Assembly: GCF_000383675.1 (NCBI RefSeq)
Contig: NZ_KB911824.1
Coordinates: forward strand, 186,001-250,000
DNA: 64,000 nt
Direction: 5' to 3'
Source of the DNA: Terracoccus sp. 273MFTsu3.1
GTDB lineage: Bacteria > Actinomycetota > Actinomycetes > Actinomycetales > Dermatophilaceae
Shown here: in pieces, positions 16,807-27,340 of the stretch
Layout of the letters: the number at the start of each line of letters is the position of its first letter
Numbering within the stretch: position 1 is the first letter of the stretch
The notes under the pieces: generated by a model
Told to the model about the DNA's origin: nothing
Database searches by the model: none
The model's input: only the letters and a program-made list of their open reading frames with translations
Translations under genes and position numbers: made by a program

Positions 16807-17778
16807 TCAGGGTCGCCGGGACACCTCGGGCGCGGCACCGCGGCGCCTCGCGTCGGTGCCGGGGTTCCGCGGGTCGGTGCCCGTTGGCCCGGCGCTCGTT
16901 CGCTCCGGGCCCGTTCGCTCCAGGCCCGTTCGCTTCGGGCCCGTTCGCTCGGGGCTCGCGGGCTCGGCGCGACCGGCCAGCGCGATGCAGCCGCCAAGTG
17001 TGGCGACGAAGGCCAGCGCGGCCGCCGGACCATGCCCGGGCGCGACCCGGTCGCCGAGCAGGAGCACCCCGATGACGGCAGGGACGACCGTCTCGGTGGC
17101 GAAGGTCAGGGCCGCGACGGTCGTCACCCGGCCGCGGGCCAGGGCCAGGCCGTAGGCGACGGTCGCCAGCACGGCGTGGGCGACGAGGGCCCAGGCGACG
17201 CCGTCCGTGGCGAGGCCCCACACGGGTGACGGCACCTCGAGCAGACGGGCCGCCACGCCGACGCCCCCGAAGCCGAGGCCCGCGCCGACGCTGAGGACGA
17301 CGGCTCCGCGCGGGCGGTCGTGGTCGACGGTCCCGACGACGAGCAGCAGGGCGACGACCGCCGCCGCAGCGAGGAGCCACCACGTCGCCCCCGGCCGCGG
17401 GTGCCCGGCCGGTCCGGTCGACGCGGTCAGGGCGAGGCCGGTGAGCCCGGCGACGATGACGAGCAGCGCGACGACCTCCGCCCTCCCCAGACGGACGCGG
17501 AGCACGACGACCGAGAGCACCGCGGTGACGGCGACCGACGAGGCGACCGCGGACTCGACGAGGAAGAGCGGCAGCGTGCGCAAGGCCGCCACGGATGCGA
17601 GGAAACCGACCCCGTCGAGGGCGAGGCCCACGGCATACGGCCAGCCGGTCCGCACCCGGTCCGGCAGGGAGGTGCCGGGCGGCAGCGCGGAGACACGGCG
17701 TACGCCCACGGCCTGGAGCACGGTGGCCGCGCCGTATGCGAGCGCTGCGAGGAGCGCACCGAGCAGTCCGAGCGTCAC
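16807..17778 (-). CDS. DMT/EamA-like membrane transporter
   Basis: A 323-residue protein with nine to ten hydrophobic helices arranged as two EamA-like halves, a drug/metabolite-transporter architecture. It begins LLGALLAALAYGAATVLQA. Substrate is unknown. The last 50 or so residues are not membrane and consist of a 5-residue repeat (ERTGP/KRTGL type), encoded by 15-bp tandem DNA repeats, followed by an Arg/Pro-rich end. Start is GTG at 17778. It converges with the 2TM gene, with 7 bp between the stops. Confidence 0.78.
   Translation of the reverse strand: MTLGLLGALLAALAYGAATVLQAVGVRRVSALPPGTSLPDRVRTGWPYAVGLALDGVGFLASVAALRTLPLFLVESAVASSVAVTAVLSVVVLRVRLGRAEVVALLVIVAGLTGLALTASTGPAGHPRPGATWWLLAAAAVVALLLVVGTVDHDRPRGAVVLSVGAGLGFGGVGVAARLLEVPSPVWGLATDGVAWALVAHAVLATVAYGLALARGRVTTVAALTFATETVVPAVIGVLLLGDRVAPGHGPAAALAFVATLGGCIALAGRAEPASPERTGPKRTGLERTGPERTSAGPTGTDPRNPGTDARRRGAAPEVSRRP
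16898..16957 (-). repeat. 15-bp tandem repeat within the EamA gene tail
   Basis: Four adjacent copies of GTTCGCTCCGGGCCC-type units (16898, 16913, 16928 and 16943) differ by one or two bases each. On the coding strand they specify repeated Glu-Arg-Thr-Gly-Pro-like pentapeptides, a likely site of copy-number change. Confidence 0.9.
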
Positions 17779-17818
17779 GCGGTCATCGTGGCAACCGCGG
17801 CTGGGAGGTGGCTGCGGG

Positions 17819-18193
17819 TCAGAGGACCCGCTGGCACTTGCTCATGAAGCGGTCCGGGTCGACGACGGCACGGTGGAACTCGCCCTTGGCGATCTCCTCG
17901 CCGTCGGAGTCCTTGACCGTCACGTGGCAGACGAGGCGGCGTCCGTCGTTGATCGGCTCGGCGCACAGCACGGTGATCTCGGAGCCGACCGCGCTGCCCT
18001 TCACGTGTTCGAGCCTCACCATGGTGCCGACGGTGGTGTGGTCGGCGTCGATGTTCTGCTTGCAGACCTGGAACGCGGCGTTCTCGCACCACGTGATCAG
18101 ACGCGGGGTCGCGAGGACGTCGAGGTCACCGCTGCCGACCCGGGAGGACGTGTCGTCGGCGGTCACCGTGTGCTGGAACTTGCGCATGGGCAT
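17819..18193 (-). CDS. Hotdog-fold thioesterase (FlK-like)
   Basis: A 124-residue hotdog protein resembling fluoroacetyl-CoA thioesterase-like acyl-CoA hydrolases. The strand/helix ATPRLITWCENAAF corresponds to the long central helix, followed by GTMVRLEHVKGSAVGSEITV and the CHVTVKDSDGEEIAKGEFHRAVVD sheet. The probable catalytic region is Glu in WCENAA; natural acyl-CoA is unknown. Two possible ATGs lie 6 bp apart (18193 and 18187). The first is given, since CAGACT lies 6 nt upstream of it, the same spacing seen for purU. Confidence 0.75.
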   Translation of the reverse strand: MPMRKFQHTVTADDTSSRVGSGDLDVLATPRLITWCENAAFQVCKQNIDADHTTVGTMVRLEHVKGSAVGSEITVLCAEPINDGRRLVCHVTVKDSDGEEIAKGEFHRAVVDPDRFMSKCQRVL

Positions 18194-18303
18194 TGGACGA
18201 GTCTGGCAGAGAACTGGACGTACGCCGATTCGTCTCGACAGGTGGTGGACGTCCGCAGCGTGTCTGCGCGGCGAACCTGAGCCGCGGCTGGGAATGTGGG
18301 CCT

Positions 18304-18951
18304 GTGACCACCCATCTGTGGGTTACCAGCGTGGCGCTCGGGGTGACGGCGCTCATCAACTGGGGCTCCGTCCTGCGCGGCGACCACCTCGTCGAGCGCA
18401 TCACCAAGCCGCTCGTCGTGCTGCTCCTCATGGGGCTGGCGTGGTCGCTCTACTGGGAAGGGCGGGTGCCGGGCTCACCGCCGCTACTGACGGTCATCGT
18501 GGCGCTCGCGTTCTGCCTCGTCGGCGACGTCGCGCTGCTGCACGCGACGGAGACCCGCTTCCTCGTCGGCCTGGGGGCCTTCCTCGTGGCCCACCTGGCC
18601 TACGTCTGGGCGATCCTCGAGACGGTGCGGGCCGAGGGCTTCCCGTGGCCGCTCCTCGTGGCCGTGCCCTTCCTGGCCGTGCTCCACGCGAAGGCCGGTC
18701 GGGACATCGTGCGCCACTCCGGGCCGCAGAAGGGACCGGTGTTCGTCTACCAGCTCGTCCTCTTCGTGCTCGTGCTCGTGGCGGCGGGCACGGGCGACTG
18801 GCTGCTGCTCCTCGGGTGTCTCGTCTTCGTCGTCTCCGACACCGTGCTCGGTCACGACCGCTTCGTCCACGAGCGACGCTGGGCACCGCTCACGGTCATC
18901 GTCACCTACCACGTCGCCCAGACCCTCATCGTCGTAGCCCTCTACCGCTGA
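18304..18951 (+). CDS. YhhN family membrane protein (lysoplasmalogenase-like)
   Basis: A 215-residue integral membrane protein of the YhhN/TMEM86 family, whose characterised animal members are lysoplasmalogenases. About eight helices are visible. Family hallmarks include FCLVGDVALL (conserved Gly-Asp), FLVAHLAYV and VVSDTVLGHDRF, in which the Asp and His residues are thought to be catalytic. The GTG at 18304 has GAATGT at 18292-18297 and a 6-nt gap, consistent with a leaderless message. Enzymatic activity in bacteria is assumed by homology only. Confidence 0.8.
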   Translation: MTTHLWVTSVALGVTALINWGSVLRGDHLVERITKPLVVLLLMGLAWSLYWEGRVPGSPPLLTVIVALAFCLVGDVALLHATETRFLVGLGAFLVAHLAYVWAILETVRAEGFPWPLLVAVPFLAVLHAKAGRDIVRHSGPQKGPVFVYQLVLFVLVLVAAGTGDWLLLLGCLVFVVSDTVLGHDRFVHERRWAPLTVIVTYHVAQTLIVVALYR

Positions 18952-19001
18952 CCCACCCACGCCCCCCGCGCCCCGCCCCAGATGGGCCCCACCCCCCACC
19001 T

Positions 19002-19065
19002 GTCGAGTGGCCTCGTCGTCACACGGAGCAGACGGCGTATGCCGTCGAGTGGCCTCGTCGTCACA
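19002..19065 (+). repeat. Left-flank direct repeats of the nuclease-like gene
   Basis: Two identical 22-bp units (19002-19023 and 19044-19065), each starting GTCGAGTGGCCTCGTCGTCA, lie 42 bp apart in otherwise noncoding DNA before the gene at 19161. A copy of the GTATGCC heptamer lies between them (19037-19043). Their inverse core GGCCACTCGA appears twice on the other side of the gene. Confidence 0.9.
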
Positions 19066-19160
19066 TGGTTTCCACACCCTTTGGCGTGCAACCGGACTTG
19101 TGCACAGGCCGTGACGACGCCTTCGAATGCGGCGTCGGTCCGACGCATGGTGTGGGCGTG

Positions 19161-20108
19161 ATGGATCGAGTGCGAGCCGTGGACTCAGTGGTCGATGAGG
19201 CGGCTGTGGCTGCACGGCAAGCCCTGCTCATCCGGTGTCGAGCCACCCTCTCCGCTCTTCCTGCCGCGAGCGCCTTCTCCCACCTGACCGCCGCCCGACT
19301 CCTCGGTCTTCCGATGTCGTATGCGATGGAGGAGGACGGCCGGCTGCATGTGATGCGCCCGATCACCAACAACAGGGTGCGGCTCCCCGGGGTCGTCGGG
19401 CACCGCGCGCTGCACACCCGCCGAGTCATCGACATCGATGGCCTCCCTGTGGTCGATATCGCCGACACGTGGGTCGACCTGGGTGAGCTGGTCGGCCGGG
19501 GCAAACCGGTCGGTCTGGACGATCTGGTGGTGCTCGGAGATGCGTGCGCCACGCAGCTCGGATCCCGTGTCCCCCTCCTCCGGGCGTGTCTCGCTCGCAC
19601 CCGGCCACGTGGCAAGCGCACGCTGGTCGAGGCATACGACGAGATCCGGGTCGGTTCGGCCTCTGCACGAGAGTCGCTGGCGAGGCTGGTGCTCACGAGA
19701 GGCGGTCTGCCGGAGCCGAAGCTCAACGAGCCGATCTACGCCTCGTGGGATCCCACGGTGCTGCTCGGCGTCGGCGACCTCGTGTGGCGCCTGCGGCTGC
19801 CGGATGGAGAGGAGGTCAAGGTCGTCGGCGAGTACCAGGGCGAGCTCTACCACTCCGGCGACGAGCAGCGGGTCGCCGATGCCTACCGGCGCGCCGGACT
19901 GGAGGCTGACGGCTGGGACGTGCAGGAGATGTGGAACTGCGACCTGAACGGGTCGTCGTCGCGGCGTGCGACGTTGCACCGTTTCGCGGATGCCTTGCAC
20001 CTGCCGCACGACGCGCTCAGGCCGGCGGACGTCGATGCCCGCTTCTTCTCGAGCCACGCCATCGATGAGGCCATACAGCGGGAGATGAGGCGCTCGGCAC
20101 TGACCTGA
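19161..20108 (+). CDS. Protein with restriction-endonuclease-like (DUF559/Vsr-like) C-terminal region
   Basis: A 315-residue protein. The N-terminal part (about 30-150) has a helical start with [16 protein letters not shown], like the AbiEi-type winged-helix antitoxin/regulator region, and a small beta region ([20 protein letters not shown]). The C-terminal part (about 165-290) has [52 protein letters not shown], and [18 protein letters not shown]. This is the pattern of small actinobacterial DUF559/Vsr-like nuclease-fold proteins, with Asp/Glu in the expected strands. The start ATG at 19161 is not uniquely fixed. The gene is flanked by inverted repeats. Enzymatic activity and any toxin-antitoxin role are inference. 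Confidence 0.65.
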   Translation: MDRVRAVDSVVDEAAVAARQALLIRCRATLSALPAASAFSHLTAARLLGLPMSYAMEEDGRLHVMRPITNNRVRLPGVVGHRALHTRRVIDIDGLPVVDIADTWVDLGELVGRGKPVGLDDLVVLGDACATQLGSRVPLLRACLARTRPRGKRTLVEAYDEIRVGSASARESLARLVLTRGGLPEPKLNEPIYASWDPTVLLGVGDLVWRLRLPDGEEVKVVGEYQGELYHSGDEQRVADAYRRAGLEADGWDVQEMWNCDLNGSSSRRATLHRFADALHLPHDALRPADVDARFFSSHAIDEAIQREMRRSALT

Positions 20109-20160
20109 TGCGTCCACGTCTGCGATCACCGGGACGATCCGAGGGTGTGAGGGTGTGGCC

Positions 20161-20233
20161 GTGGGGATGTGGGGCCACTCGAGGGTGGGGGCCCGCGGAG
20201 GGTGTGATGGGTGGGGATGCGGGGCCACTCGAC
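20161..20233 (+). repeat. Right-flank repeats of the nuclease-like gene
   Basis: Two 22-bp units (20161-20182 and 20211-20232), GTGGGGATG followed by T or C and GGGGCCACTCGA, differ by one base. Their GGCCACTCGA part is the reverse complement of the TCGAGTGGCC core of the left-flank repeats. The surrounding 20.1-20.3 kb is G-rich noncoding DNA with no gene seen. Confidence 0.85.
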
Positions 20234-20318
20234 GTGGTTGGGGTGTCGGCGCGGGCCAGGTGGGTTTGGGCCGGCCCATCGGAGCGGGCGCCCGAGGGAT
20301 GGGGGAGCGGGGCTGCGC

Positions 20319-20324
20319 TAACCT
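20319..20324 (+). promoter_or_regulatory. -10 element of the leuS leader transcript
   Basis: TAACCT at 20319-20324 lies 7 nt before the ATG of the leader peptide at 20332, the same leaderless geometry seen for several other genes in this window. Confidence 0.5.
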
Positions 20325-20331
20325 TGGGCGC

Positions 20332-20367
20332 ATGGCTGGCCTGCTGCTCCTTCCGCAGCCGCGTTGA
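20332..20367 (+). CDS. Leu-rich leader peptide upstream of leuS
   Basis: An 11-residue reading frame, [11 protein letters not shown], uses four consecutive leucine codons (CTG CTG CTC CTT, 20341-20352) and ends in TGA. It lies 92 bp before leuS. Its last 11 bases (20357-20367) form the 5' arm of an 11-bp stem whose 3' arm is 20389-20399, and a terminator hairpin follows at once. This is the layout of ribosome-mediated attenuation sensing charged tRNA-Leu. The alternative antiterminator pairing was not identified by eye. Confidence 0.7.
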   Translation: MAGLLLLPQPR

Positions 20368-20427
20368 CGAAGGTCGGGACTCCCGACATCAACGCGGCTT
20401 CCCCTCCTGTGCGAGGGGTTTTCTTTT
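20357..20427 (+). terminator. leuS attenuator: leader hairpins and intrinsic terminator
   Basis: An 11-bp stem (AGCCGCGTTGA, 20357-20367, with 20389-20399) encloses a smaller GTCGG/CCGAC hairpin. It is followed by the terminator hairpin CCCCTC (20401-20406)/GAGGGG (20413-20418) and TTTTCTTTT at 20419-20427. The T-run is unusual for this genome and marks a genuine rho-independent terminator 30 bp before leuS. Confidence 0.75.
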
Positions 20428-20458
20428 GCCCAGACCGAGCAGCGACGAAAGAGAAGAC

Positions 20459-23398
<2,940 letters not shown>

Positions 23399-23431
23399 CG
23401 AGCTGCTGACCGACGACGGAGGGAGCGGGAC

Positions 23432-24328
23432 GTGACCACGAGGATCGTCACCGACTCGACGGCCTACCTGCCCGGTGAGGTCCTCGAGGAGCACGGCATC
23501 GAGGTCGTCCCGCTCCACGTCGTCGTCGGGGGTCGCGACCACGTCGAAGGCCGGGACATCTCGGCCGAGCGGGTCGCGGCGGCCCTGCGCGAGTACACGA
23601 TCGTCACGACCTCGCGCCCGACGCCGCAGGTGTTCGCGGAGACGTACCAACGACTCGCCGACGAGGGCGCGACCGCGATCGTGTCGATCCACCTGTCGTC
23701 GCAGATGTCGGGCACCGTCGAGGCGGCCCGGCTGGCGGCGGCCGAGGCCCCGGTCCCGGTCGAGGTCGTCGACAGCGAGACCATCGGCATGGCCATGGGC
23801 TTCGCCGTCGTGGCCGCGGCCGAGGCGGCCGCCGGTGGTGCCGACGTGACGGCCGTCCTCGACGCCGTGCGCTCGCGGCTCCGGCCCTCGGGCGTCCTCT
23901 TCTACGTCGACACGCTCGAGCACCTCCGGCGCGGCGGCCGGATCGGCGCTGCGTCGGCGCTGCTCGGGTCGGCCCTCGCCATCAAGCCGATCCTCGCCGT
24001 GCGCGGCGGCCGCATCGTGCCCGTCGAGAAGGTCCGCACGTCCGCACGCGCGGTGGCCCGCATCGAGGCGATGGTCGTCGAGCAGGTCGAGCAGGGCGGC
24101 CTGGCGGTCGACATCGCCGTGCACCACCTCGACGCACCCGCCCGCGCCGACCAGATCGCGTCGGAGCTGCGCACGATGGTCCCGGGGTCGCCCACGGTGC
24201 TCGTCGTCGAGCTCGGCGCCGTCGTCGGCGCCCACGTGGGGCCCGGCACCGTGGCCATCGCCGTCAGCCCGCGTCCGGGCGACCCCCTGCCGCACCGTCC
24301 GTCACCCGGCGAGGTCTCCGGGTCGTGA
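23432..24328 (+). CDS. DegV family fatty-acid-binding protein
   Basis: A 298-residue DegV protein. Members bind a fatty acid and can serve with FakA-type kinases in phospholipid synthesis. The N-terminus TRIVTDSTAYLPGEVLEEHGIEVVPLHVVVGG is classic, as are TSRPTPQVFAE, SIHLSSQMSGTVEAA and VDTLEHLRRGGRIG. The GTG at 23432 follows GGAGGGA. The stop overlaps the start of plsY by GTGA, so the two are coupled, and the pairing with an acyltransferase gene fits a lipid role. Confidence 0.9.
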   Translation: MTTRIVTDSTAYLPGEVLEEHGIEVVPLHVVVGGRDHVEGRDISAERVAAALREYTIVTTSRPTPQVFAETYQRLADEGATAIVSIHLSSQMSGTVEAARLAAAEAPVPVEVVDSETIGMAMGFAVVAAAEAAAGGADVTAVLDAVRSRLRPSGVLFYVDTLEHLRRGGRIGAASALLGSALAIKPILAVRGGRIVPVEKVRTSARAVARIEAMVVEQVEQGGLAVDIAVHHLDAPARADQIASELRTMVPGSPTVLVVELGAVVGAHVGPGTVAIAVSPRPGDPLPHRPSPGEVSGS

Positions 24329-24927
24329 ACGTCGGCACGGTTCTCGCCTGGGCGGGAGGAGTGGTCGCAGCCTTCCTCGTCGGCTCCCTCAACCCGGCGA
24401 CGATGATCGCCCGCCTCCTCGGCAAGGACCTCGCCTCGTCCGGGTCGGGCAACCCGGGCGCGACGAACGCCGGCCGGGTCCTCGGCCGCAAGTGGGGTGT
24501 CGTCGTCGGCGTGCTGGACGTCCTCAAGGGTCTCGTCCCGACGTTCGTCGCCGGCCACCTCTTCGGTGCCCACGCGGCATACGCCGTCGGCATCGCCGCC
24601 GTGCTCGGACACATCTGGTCACCCTTCCTCAAGGGACGCGGGGGCAAGGGTGTCGCGACGACGCTCGGGGCGATCCTCGGGGTGCACCCGTGGGTGGCAC
24701 TGGTCGTCGTCATCGTCTTCGCCGTCGCCGTCGCGGTGACCCGCTGGGTCGCGGCCGGATCGATCTTCGGCGCCCTCGCGATGCTCGTCGTCGCCGTGCT
24801 CATCTGGACCGGTCACGCGCCCGGAGATGTGTGGACCGGCTTGTGGCTCATGGCGATCGGGCTGCTGGTCCTGGCCCGTCACAAGAACAACGTCGTCGGC
24901 TGGTGGCGCCAGCGACACCTGCCCTGA
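24325..24927 (+). CDS. plsY: Glycerol-3-phosphate acyltransferase PlsY
   Basis: PlsY transfers acyl from acyl-phosphate to glycerol-3-phosphate, making lysophosphatidate in the membrane. The 200-residue protein has about seven helices and the three family motifs: SLNPATMIARLLG, SGSGNPGATNAGRVLG and KGRGGKGVATTLG, with HKNNVV near the end. The GTG start at 24325 overlaps the degV stop. It is followed by 153 bp of noncoding DNA before the beta-propeller gene. Confidence 0.95.
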   Translation: MNVGTVLAWAGGVVAAFLVGSLNPATMIARLLGKDLASSGSGNPGATNAGRVLGRKWGVVVGVLDVLKGLVPTFVAGHLFGAHAAYAVGIAAVLGHIWSPFLKGRGGKGVATTLGAILGVHPWVALVVVIVFAVAVAVTRWVAAGSIFGALAMLVVAVLIWTGHAPGDVWTGLWLMAIGLLVLARHKNNVVGWWRQRHLP

Positions 24928-25080
24928 ACGGCTTGTCCCGGTTCGAGCGCTGCGTCCCACGAGTCTGACGGCAGTCTCCCGCGAACGGCAGACCGCGCCG
25001 ACCCGGCGGGTCTACGTTCGGAGACGTCCACTCGGGGGTCACCATGGCGACCTGGAGAGGTCGTCGGGCTAGGAGCTGAG

Positions 25081-26637
25081 ATGACCAGGATGATGCGTCA
25101 TGCACGGCTGTGGGTGGCAGCAGGGATCGCAGGGACCCTGCTGGTCGGGGGACAGGCAGCAGCCGCGCCAGGGGGAAACGGATGGAACTCCGCCGGCGGG
25201 GACCGGCAGAACACGAGGTACGCCGCGAGCGAGACCAAGATCTCCGCGGCGACGGTCGGGGGACTGACGAAGAAGTGGGAGCTGACGACAGGCGGAGACG
25301 TCTCGGCGACGCCCGCGGTCGACGGGAGCCGGGTCTACGTGCCCGACTGGGCCGGCAACCTGTATGCCGTCAACCGGTCCACCGGTGCGATCGTGTGGCA
25401 GCGCACGATCACCAGCTACACGGGGATCCCGGGTGACAAGGCCAGGGCCACGCCGGCCGTGACCGACAGCGCGATCGTCATCGGCAACCAGGGGCCGTTC
25501 GGCGGCGGTGGCGCCGTCATGGCCATCGACAAGAACACCGGCGCGCTGCTGTGGAAGACCCAGGTCGAGAGCCACCCCGCAGCGATCATCACGCAGTCTG
25601 CGACCGTCTTCGACGGTGTCGTCTACGTCGGCGTCGCCTCCCAGGAGGAGGCCTTCTCGGCGTCGGGCGGCTACCCCTGCTGCTCGTTCCGCGGCAGCAT
25701 GGCCGCGCTCGACCTCCGGACCGGTGTGATCCTCTGGAAGACGTACCTGACGCCCGTCGGGTACCCGGGCAACGCGGTGTGGGGCAGCTCGCCCTCGATC
25801 GACACGAAGCGCGGGTCGGTCTACATCGCCACGGGCAACAACTACGACGTGCCCGACGCCACACTCGACTGCGTCGCGGCAGCGGCCTCCGACGCGGCCA
25901 AGCGGGCATGCCTTCCGGCCGACGACTACTTCGACTCGATCCTGTCGCTCGACCTCCGCACCGGCGCGATCAAGTGGGCGACGCAGGCCCTGCCGTTCGA
26001 CGCCTGGACGGTCGGGTGCATCCCGTTCTTCGGTGACGGGGTCAACTGCCCCGAGCCGGCGGGCCCGGACTACGACTTCGGACAGGCGCCCAACCTCTAC
26101 ACGGTCAAGGACGCCACCGGCCGCTCCGTCGACGTCGTCGGAGCCGGTCAGAAGAGCGGCCAGTACTGGGCCCTGCGGGCCGACTCGGGCGCCCTCATCT
26201 GGCGCACCCAGGCCGGTCCCGGCGGCACCGCGGGCGGACTGCAGTGGGGCTCGGCGGTCGACGGGAAGCGGGTCTACACCGCCAACGCCAACAGCAACGC
26301 CGTCCCCTGGGGCCCGAGCGGTCTGACGACGGGCGTGTGGTCCGGACTCGACGCGGTCACCGGGGCGCTGGTGTGGGAGACGCGTCCGCCGAACGGCGGC
26401 AGCACCTCCGGACCGGTGACGACCGCGAACGGCGTCGTGTTCGGGTGCTCCCTGGACGCGCAGGGACACATGTACGCACTCAACGCGGTGACCGGGGCGG
26501 TGCTCTGGACCTTCGCCAGCGGCGGCTCGTGCCTCTCCGGCGCGGCCATCTCGAACGGCACCGTCTACTGGGGCTCCGGCTACAGCAACTTCGGCTTCGG
26601 CACGCCGAACAACAAGCTGTACGCCTTCGGCCTCTGA
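25081..26637 (+). CDS. Exported PQQ-binding-like beta-propeller protein
   Basis: A 518-residue exported protein. Residues 1 to about 29 are a signal peptide (RHARLWVAAGIAGTLLVGGQAAAA). The rest is a seven- or eight-bladed propeller of repeats such as TGALLWKTQ, TGAIVWQRT, TGVILWKTY and TGAVLWTF, the pyrrolo-quinoline-quinone (PQQ) enzyme fold. It contains the adjacent cysteines of YPCCSFRG, as in quinoprotein dehydrogenases, and resembles polyvinyl-alcohol dehydrogenases. There is no CxxCH haem motif in the sequence. The ATG at 25081 follows TAGGAG. Bound PQQ and substrate are not proven. Confidence 0.85.
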   Translation: MTRMMRHARLWVAAGIAGTLLVGGQAAAAPGGNGWNSAGGDRQNTRYAASETKISAATVGGLTKKWELTTGGDVSATPAVDGSRVYVPDWAGNLYAVNRSTGAIVWQRTITSYTGIPGDKARATPAVTDSAIVIGNQGPFGGGGAVMAIDKNTGALLWKTQVESHPAAIITQSATVFDGVVYVGVASQEEAFSASGGYPCCSFRGSMAALDLRTGVILWKTYLTPVGYPGNAVWGSSPSIDTKRGSVYIATGNNYDVPDATLDCVAAAASDAAKRACLPADDYFDSILSLDLRTGAIKWATQALPFDAWTVGCIPFFGDGVNCPEPAGPDYDFGQAPNLYTVKDATGRSVDVVGAGQKSGQYWALRADSGALIWRTQAGPGGTAGGLQWGSAVDGKRVYTANANSNAVPWGPSGLTTGVWSGLDAVTGALVWETRPPNGGSTSGPVTTANGVVFGCSLDAQGHMYALNAVTGAVLWTFASGGSCLSGAAISNGTVYWGSGYSNFGFGTPNNKLYAFGL

Positions 26638-26649
26638 CGCTCGGGGGCT

Positions 26650-26684
26650 CGTCCCGTCGTGGCCGCTCTCACCATGACGGGACG
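26650..26684 (+). terminator. Bidirectional terminator between convergent genes
   Basis: A stem CGTCCCGTC (26650-26658)/GACGGGACG (26676-26684), extended by four pairs including one G-T, lies 12 bp after the beta-propeller stop and 31 bp beyond the stop of the convergent TPR gene. Confidence 0.7.
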
Positions 26685-26715
26685 GGTCGTCCGGCGACGG
26701 GTGCCCGCCTGCCCG

Positions 26716-27267
26716 TCAGGACGCGGCGCTCAGGGCAGTGAGTGCCGCGCGGGTCGACTCCGCGCGGGGCTCGCCCTGCTCCTCGCGGATCGCGAGGCAC
26801 GCCTCGAAGCACGCGACGGCCTCGTCGGTGCGCCCCGTGTCGACGAGGAGACGGCCCAGGTGATGCAGCGTGTAGTGCTCGAGGACCCGGTCGCCCGATG
26901 AGCGGGCGAGCTCGAGCGCCTCTCGGAAGTGCGCCTCGGCTGTGAGGGCCTCGTCGGCGTAGTGCTCTGCCGTCGCGAGCACGAGGAGCGCCCAGCGCAG
27001 CGTCTCGCCGCGCCCGGTGTCCCGGGCGACGTCGACCGCCGGACGGGCCAGCGCGAGCGCCTCGTGCTCGCGTCCCGCGATGGTGAGCGCCTCGGCGAGG
27101 TCCACGGCGGCATCGAGCACGGCCCCGCCCGCGTCGTCGTCCGGCGCTGCGTCGACGGCGGACGTGAGGAGCGCGCGAGCCGCCTCGAGGGCGTCCTCGT
27201 TCTCCTCCGGCGTCCGCGTGAACCGACCGAAGTGCGGCTCACCGACGACGAAGGACGCCCCACTCAT
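26716..27267 (-). CDS. Small tetratricopeptide-repeat protein
   Basis: A 183-residue helical protein with three or four TPR-like units: residues about 45-75 (AAVDLAEALTIAGREHEALALARPAVDVA), about 85-115 (ALLVLATAEHYADEALTAEAHFREALELA) and about 125-155 (HYTLHHLGRLLVDTGRTDEAVACFEACL). Start ATG at 27267 is preceded by TAGCGT and a 6-nt gap. A scaffold or partner-binding role is typical of the fold; no partner is evident from the neighbours. Confidence 0.78.
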   Translation of the reverse strand: MSGASFVVGEPHFGRFTRTPEENEDALEAARALLTSAVDAAPDDDAGGAVLDAAVDLAEALTIAGREHEALALARPAVDVARDTGRGETLRWALLVLATAEHYADEALTAEAHFREALELARSSGDRVLEHYTLHHLGRLLVDTGRTDEAVACFEACLAIREEQGEPRAESTRAALTALSAAS

Positions 27268-27340
27268 GCGAGCACGCTACCGGCCGCGGTCAGGTGTCCC
27301 CGGCGCCGGGCACACGGCATACGCGGTCCCCGGCTCCCGC

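Noticed and set aside
20332-20458. T-box riboswitch for leuS
   Set aside because: No AGGGTGGNACCGCG-type T-box core is present. A Leu-rich leader peptide with a terminator fits better.
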